Below, in pieces: positions 5,973 through 7,705 of a stretch of DNA of 7,705 bases. How positions within the stretch are numbered: position 1 is the first letter of the stretch; each line of letters starts with the position of its first letter. Source of the DNA: JAAERC01 sp965602655 (lineage in GTDB: Bacteria; Zixibacteria; MSB-5A5; GN15; PGXB01); assembly GCA_965602655.1 (NCBI GenBank), contig CBFCZE010000127.1, positions 1-7,705 of the forward strand. The letters are read 5' to 3'. The notes beneath the pieces were generated by a model, which was not told where the DNA came from, searched no databases, and worked only from the letters and a program-made list of their open reading frames with translations. The translations under genes were made by a program, and so were the position numbers.

Positions 5973-7705
5973 TACAGCATAAACTCGATTTGCGCAAAAT
6001 ACGAAAGATCGAATTGCGCGCCGATTGGATGATATTTCACTTTATTATTCAATAAATTTCTAATTGAGAAACAGGCTCTGATTTTCTTTTTTTGAAAATA
6101 TTTTCGGGCGTTGATGTCGACGTTGAAGAAATCATCTAGAGTTTGAAATGAATGATTATTGCCTAAATCGCTACTTTCGTAATCAACCCACTTGGTTTCG
6201 CTTTGGTATTTTAAACGGCTTACGATTGATAAAGTCTTTGCAGGATAGTATGAAACTTTTATAGAAAATTTATATTTTGGCACTGTTTTCCACAGTTCGG
6301 CAAATACCGATTCATTATTTATATAATCTTGATACCGCGCGAAAAGATCAACATGGATTCTTTGGGTCAAATAGAATTTTGATCCGATTGTTGCGCCGGC
6401 AATCTGCCCCTTACAACCGGTTAGTACTTCTAAATTATCCGGTGCCGAATAATCCTGATTTGATATAAGATATTGACTCTCGCAAAATATGTTCGAAAAC
6501 GAACGAAAATAGGCCGACATTGATGTCCAGACGAATCTCGCAAGTTGGTGATGATATGAAATTGCGGCCGTGAATTTTTTCGCTGGTATCAGATTGCCAT
6601 CTATATTATATGTTACACTGTTGTTTTCAAGAAATGAATACCCCTGTTTTTGCCAGTACCAGATTGAGCGCGATTCTTCCGGCAGTGTCTTATCATATGT
6701 TATATTAAAAGAGATTCTTCTATCTCTTGGCAGGCTATAACTTGAATAAATCCGAGCCATAAAACCGCTGTTATTTTTTTGGAAATTTGCCAATAGATTG
6801 ATTTCTGATTCAAGCCTGTCTGTTATTCGATAAAGTAAGCTACCATAAACTGTTGCTTCGGTATAGGTTGATTTGTCCAATAAATAATTGGTATGAACTG
6901 CGAAATGATTTAGCCCCAGACCAATTGACCCCATGTATCGCGAAGTGCCGGTGCGTAGTCCATTTAATTCAGCTTCAATATTAGCGCAAACAGTTTCCTG
7001 TTTCCAGGCAAGATCAAGACTTAAGCTATTACTTCGATATTTTGGTTGATTGGCTGAATAGGAAAAGCGGTACCTTAAATACCGTTCTCGATTGATCTCT
7101 AAATATCCGGTACTACCAAAATGGGTCAGACGACTTTTTACCGGTATTTCGCGGCCATATTGCGGAATGAACAAAAAATCATTAAAGTTAGAAACCCCAA
7201 AAGTATTCGATACTTTTACTTTATAGTTACCCAAATATCTGTAATGATCAAGATAAAATGATTCCAATTTCTGCTTTGGGTAATACCCGCCGGCAATAGC
7301 ATTGTTACGATGAAACACAGCCTGATCAGTCGGGTAGCCGATTTCCCGCTTGTAGAATAAACCAAAACATGAACCTCGCTGCCTGTACGATGTGCCAGCG
7401 GCGATAATATTTCCCACTTTGTCGATATTTGGCGTGCTTTTGTCGGTGTAATAATACGGTCCAGGATCTCCGGTCTCATTGCCGAAACCGGTGCGAAAAT
7501 TTGTTTTTAATCCTGAATGGAATGATTTTGTACTTATATCAATTATTCCTCCGGTAATTTTTTGCCCCGCATATATTCCCGGCCCAGAGGTTATTTTGAT
7601 ATGGCCAACTTGTGATAAATCGACCGGCACTCTGTCGAGTGATTTTGTTCCAAAAATATCTATATCAATCGGAATGCCATTTAGAAAGACTTTCCAATCC
7701 TGATG
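5969..7705 (-). CDS. TonB-dependent outer-membrane receptor, N-terminus cut off by window edge
   Basis: The frame is open to the right edge, giving 578 visible residues; GTG at 7630 is only an internal valine codon. The first 60 residues are the end of the plug domain: VFLNGIPIDI, TKSLDRVPVDLSQVGHIKI, SGPGIYAGQ, then GGIIDISTK, the usual plug-to-barrel junction. The remaining 520 or so residues show alternating polar/aromatic beta-strand patterns of a 22-strand barrel, such as YLRYRFSYSANQ and KYKFSIKVSYYP. The protein ends RNLLNNKVKYHP, then FAQIEFMLY with a terminal aromatic residue, as expected for Bam-inserted outer-membrane proteins. Such receptors bind iron chelates, cobalamin, sugars or other ligands and import them using TonB energy. 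The ligand cannot be told from what is visible. The signal peptide, TonB box and most of the plug are missing. No TonB, ExbB or ABC partner is in the window. Confidence 0.9.
   Translation of the reverse strand, partial: HQDWKVFLNGIPIDIDIFGTKSLDRVPVDLSQVGHIKITSGPGIYAGQKITGGIIDISTKSFHSGLKTNFRTGFGNETGDPGPYYYTDKSTPNIDKVGNIIAAGTSYRQRGSCFGLFYKREIGYPTDQAVFHRNNAIAGGYYPKQKLESFYLDHYRYLGNYKVKVSNTFGVSNFNDFLFIPQYGREIPVKSRLTHFGSTGYLEINRERYLRYRFSYSANQPKYRSNSLSLDLAWKQETVCANIEAELNGLRTGTSRYMGSIGLGLNHFAVHTNYLLDKSTYTEATVYGSLLYRITDRLESEINLLANFQKNNSGFMARIYSSYSLPRDRRISFNITYDKTLPEESRSIWYWQKQGYSFLENNSVTYNIDGNLIPAKKFTAAISYHHQLARFVWTSMSAYFRSFSNIFCESQYLISNQDYSAPDNLEVLTGCKGQIAGATIGSKFYLTQRIHVDLFARYQDYINNESVFAELWKTVPKYKFSIKVSYYPAKTLSIVSRLKYQSETKWVDYESSDLGNNHSFQTLDDFFNVDINARKYFQKKKIRACFSIRNLLNNKVKYHPIGAQFDLSYFAQIEFMLY

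Noticed and set aside
7628..7630. GTG as the receptor start codon
   Set aside because: The frame continues upstream to the window edge with typical plug residues (VFLNGIPIDI, TKSLDR), so this is an internal valine codon.

Overview
The window looks like ordinary chromosome from a diderm (Gram-negative type) bacterium of low to moderate GC. The main evidence is a TonB-dependent outer-membrane receptor together with two exported proteins carrying Sec signal peptides. The gene content (primosomal helicase PriA, an exported TPR protein, an exported DUF4139 protein, a CDP-alcohol phosphatidyltransferase and a TonB receptor) would suit an uncultured FCB-related lineage such as Zixibacteria. That placement is a weak impression from protein style, and no marker in the window proves it.

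Layout from left to right. Positions 1-2183 on the minus strand hold priA without its C-terminal end, which lies beyond the left edge. Positions 2187-2215 hold a strong intrinsic terminator for the next gene, and its T-tract stops only three bases before the priA start codon. Positions 2239-3618 (minus) encode a secreted or periplasmic TPR-repeat protein. It has its own promoter (TTGACA, 17 bp, TGTTATTTT) in the 90-base gap at 3619-3708. Positions 3709-5067 (minus) encode an exported DUF4139 protein. The 221-base AT-rich region 5068-5288 separates this leftward block from a rightward CDP-alcohol phosphatidyltransferase gene (5289-5972). That region carries a promoter for the rightward gene and a possible Fur-like box on top of its -35. 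Positions 5969-7705 (minus) are the plug end and complete barrel of a TonB-dependent receptor whose N-terminus lies beyond the right edge. Its stop codon overlaps the stop of the phosphatidyltransferase gene tail to tail.

Functionally, priA serves replication restart. The phosphatidyltransferase makes a phospholipid in the inner membrane. The receptor imports an unidentified ligand across the outer membrane. The TPR and DUF4139 proteins are exported and of unknown role; their adjacency on one strand is the only hint of a shared job.

I see no CRISPR array, tRNA, rRNA, insertion sequence, phage gene or defence/toxin module. I do not see a clear new biological system. The points most worth a second look are the terminator fused to the priA start, the overlapping convergent stops with a shared stem-loop, the Fur-box-like site before a lipid-synthesis gene, and the uncharacterised exported pair.
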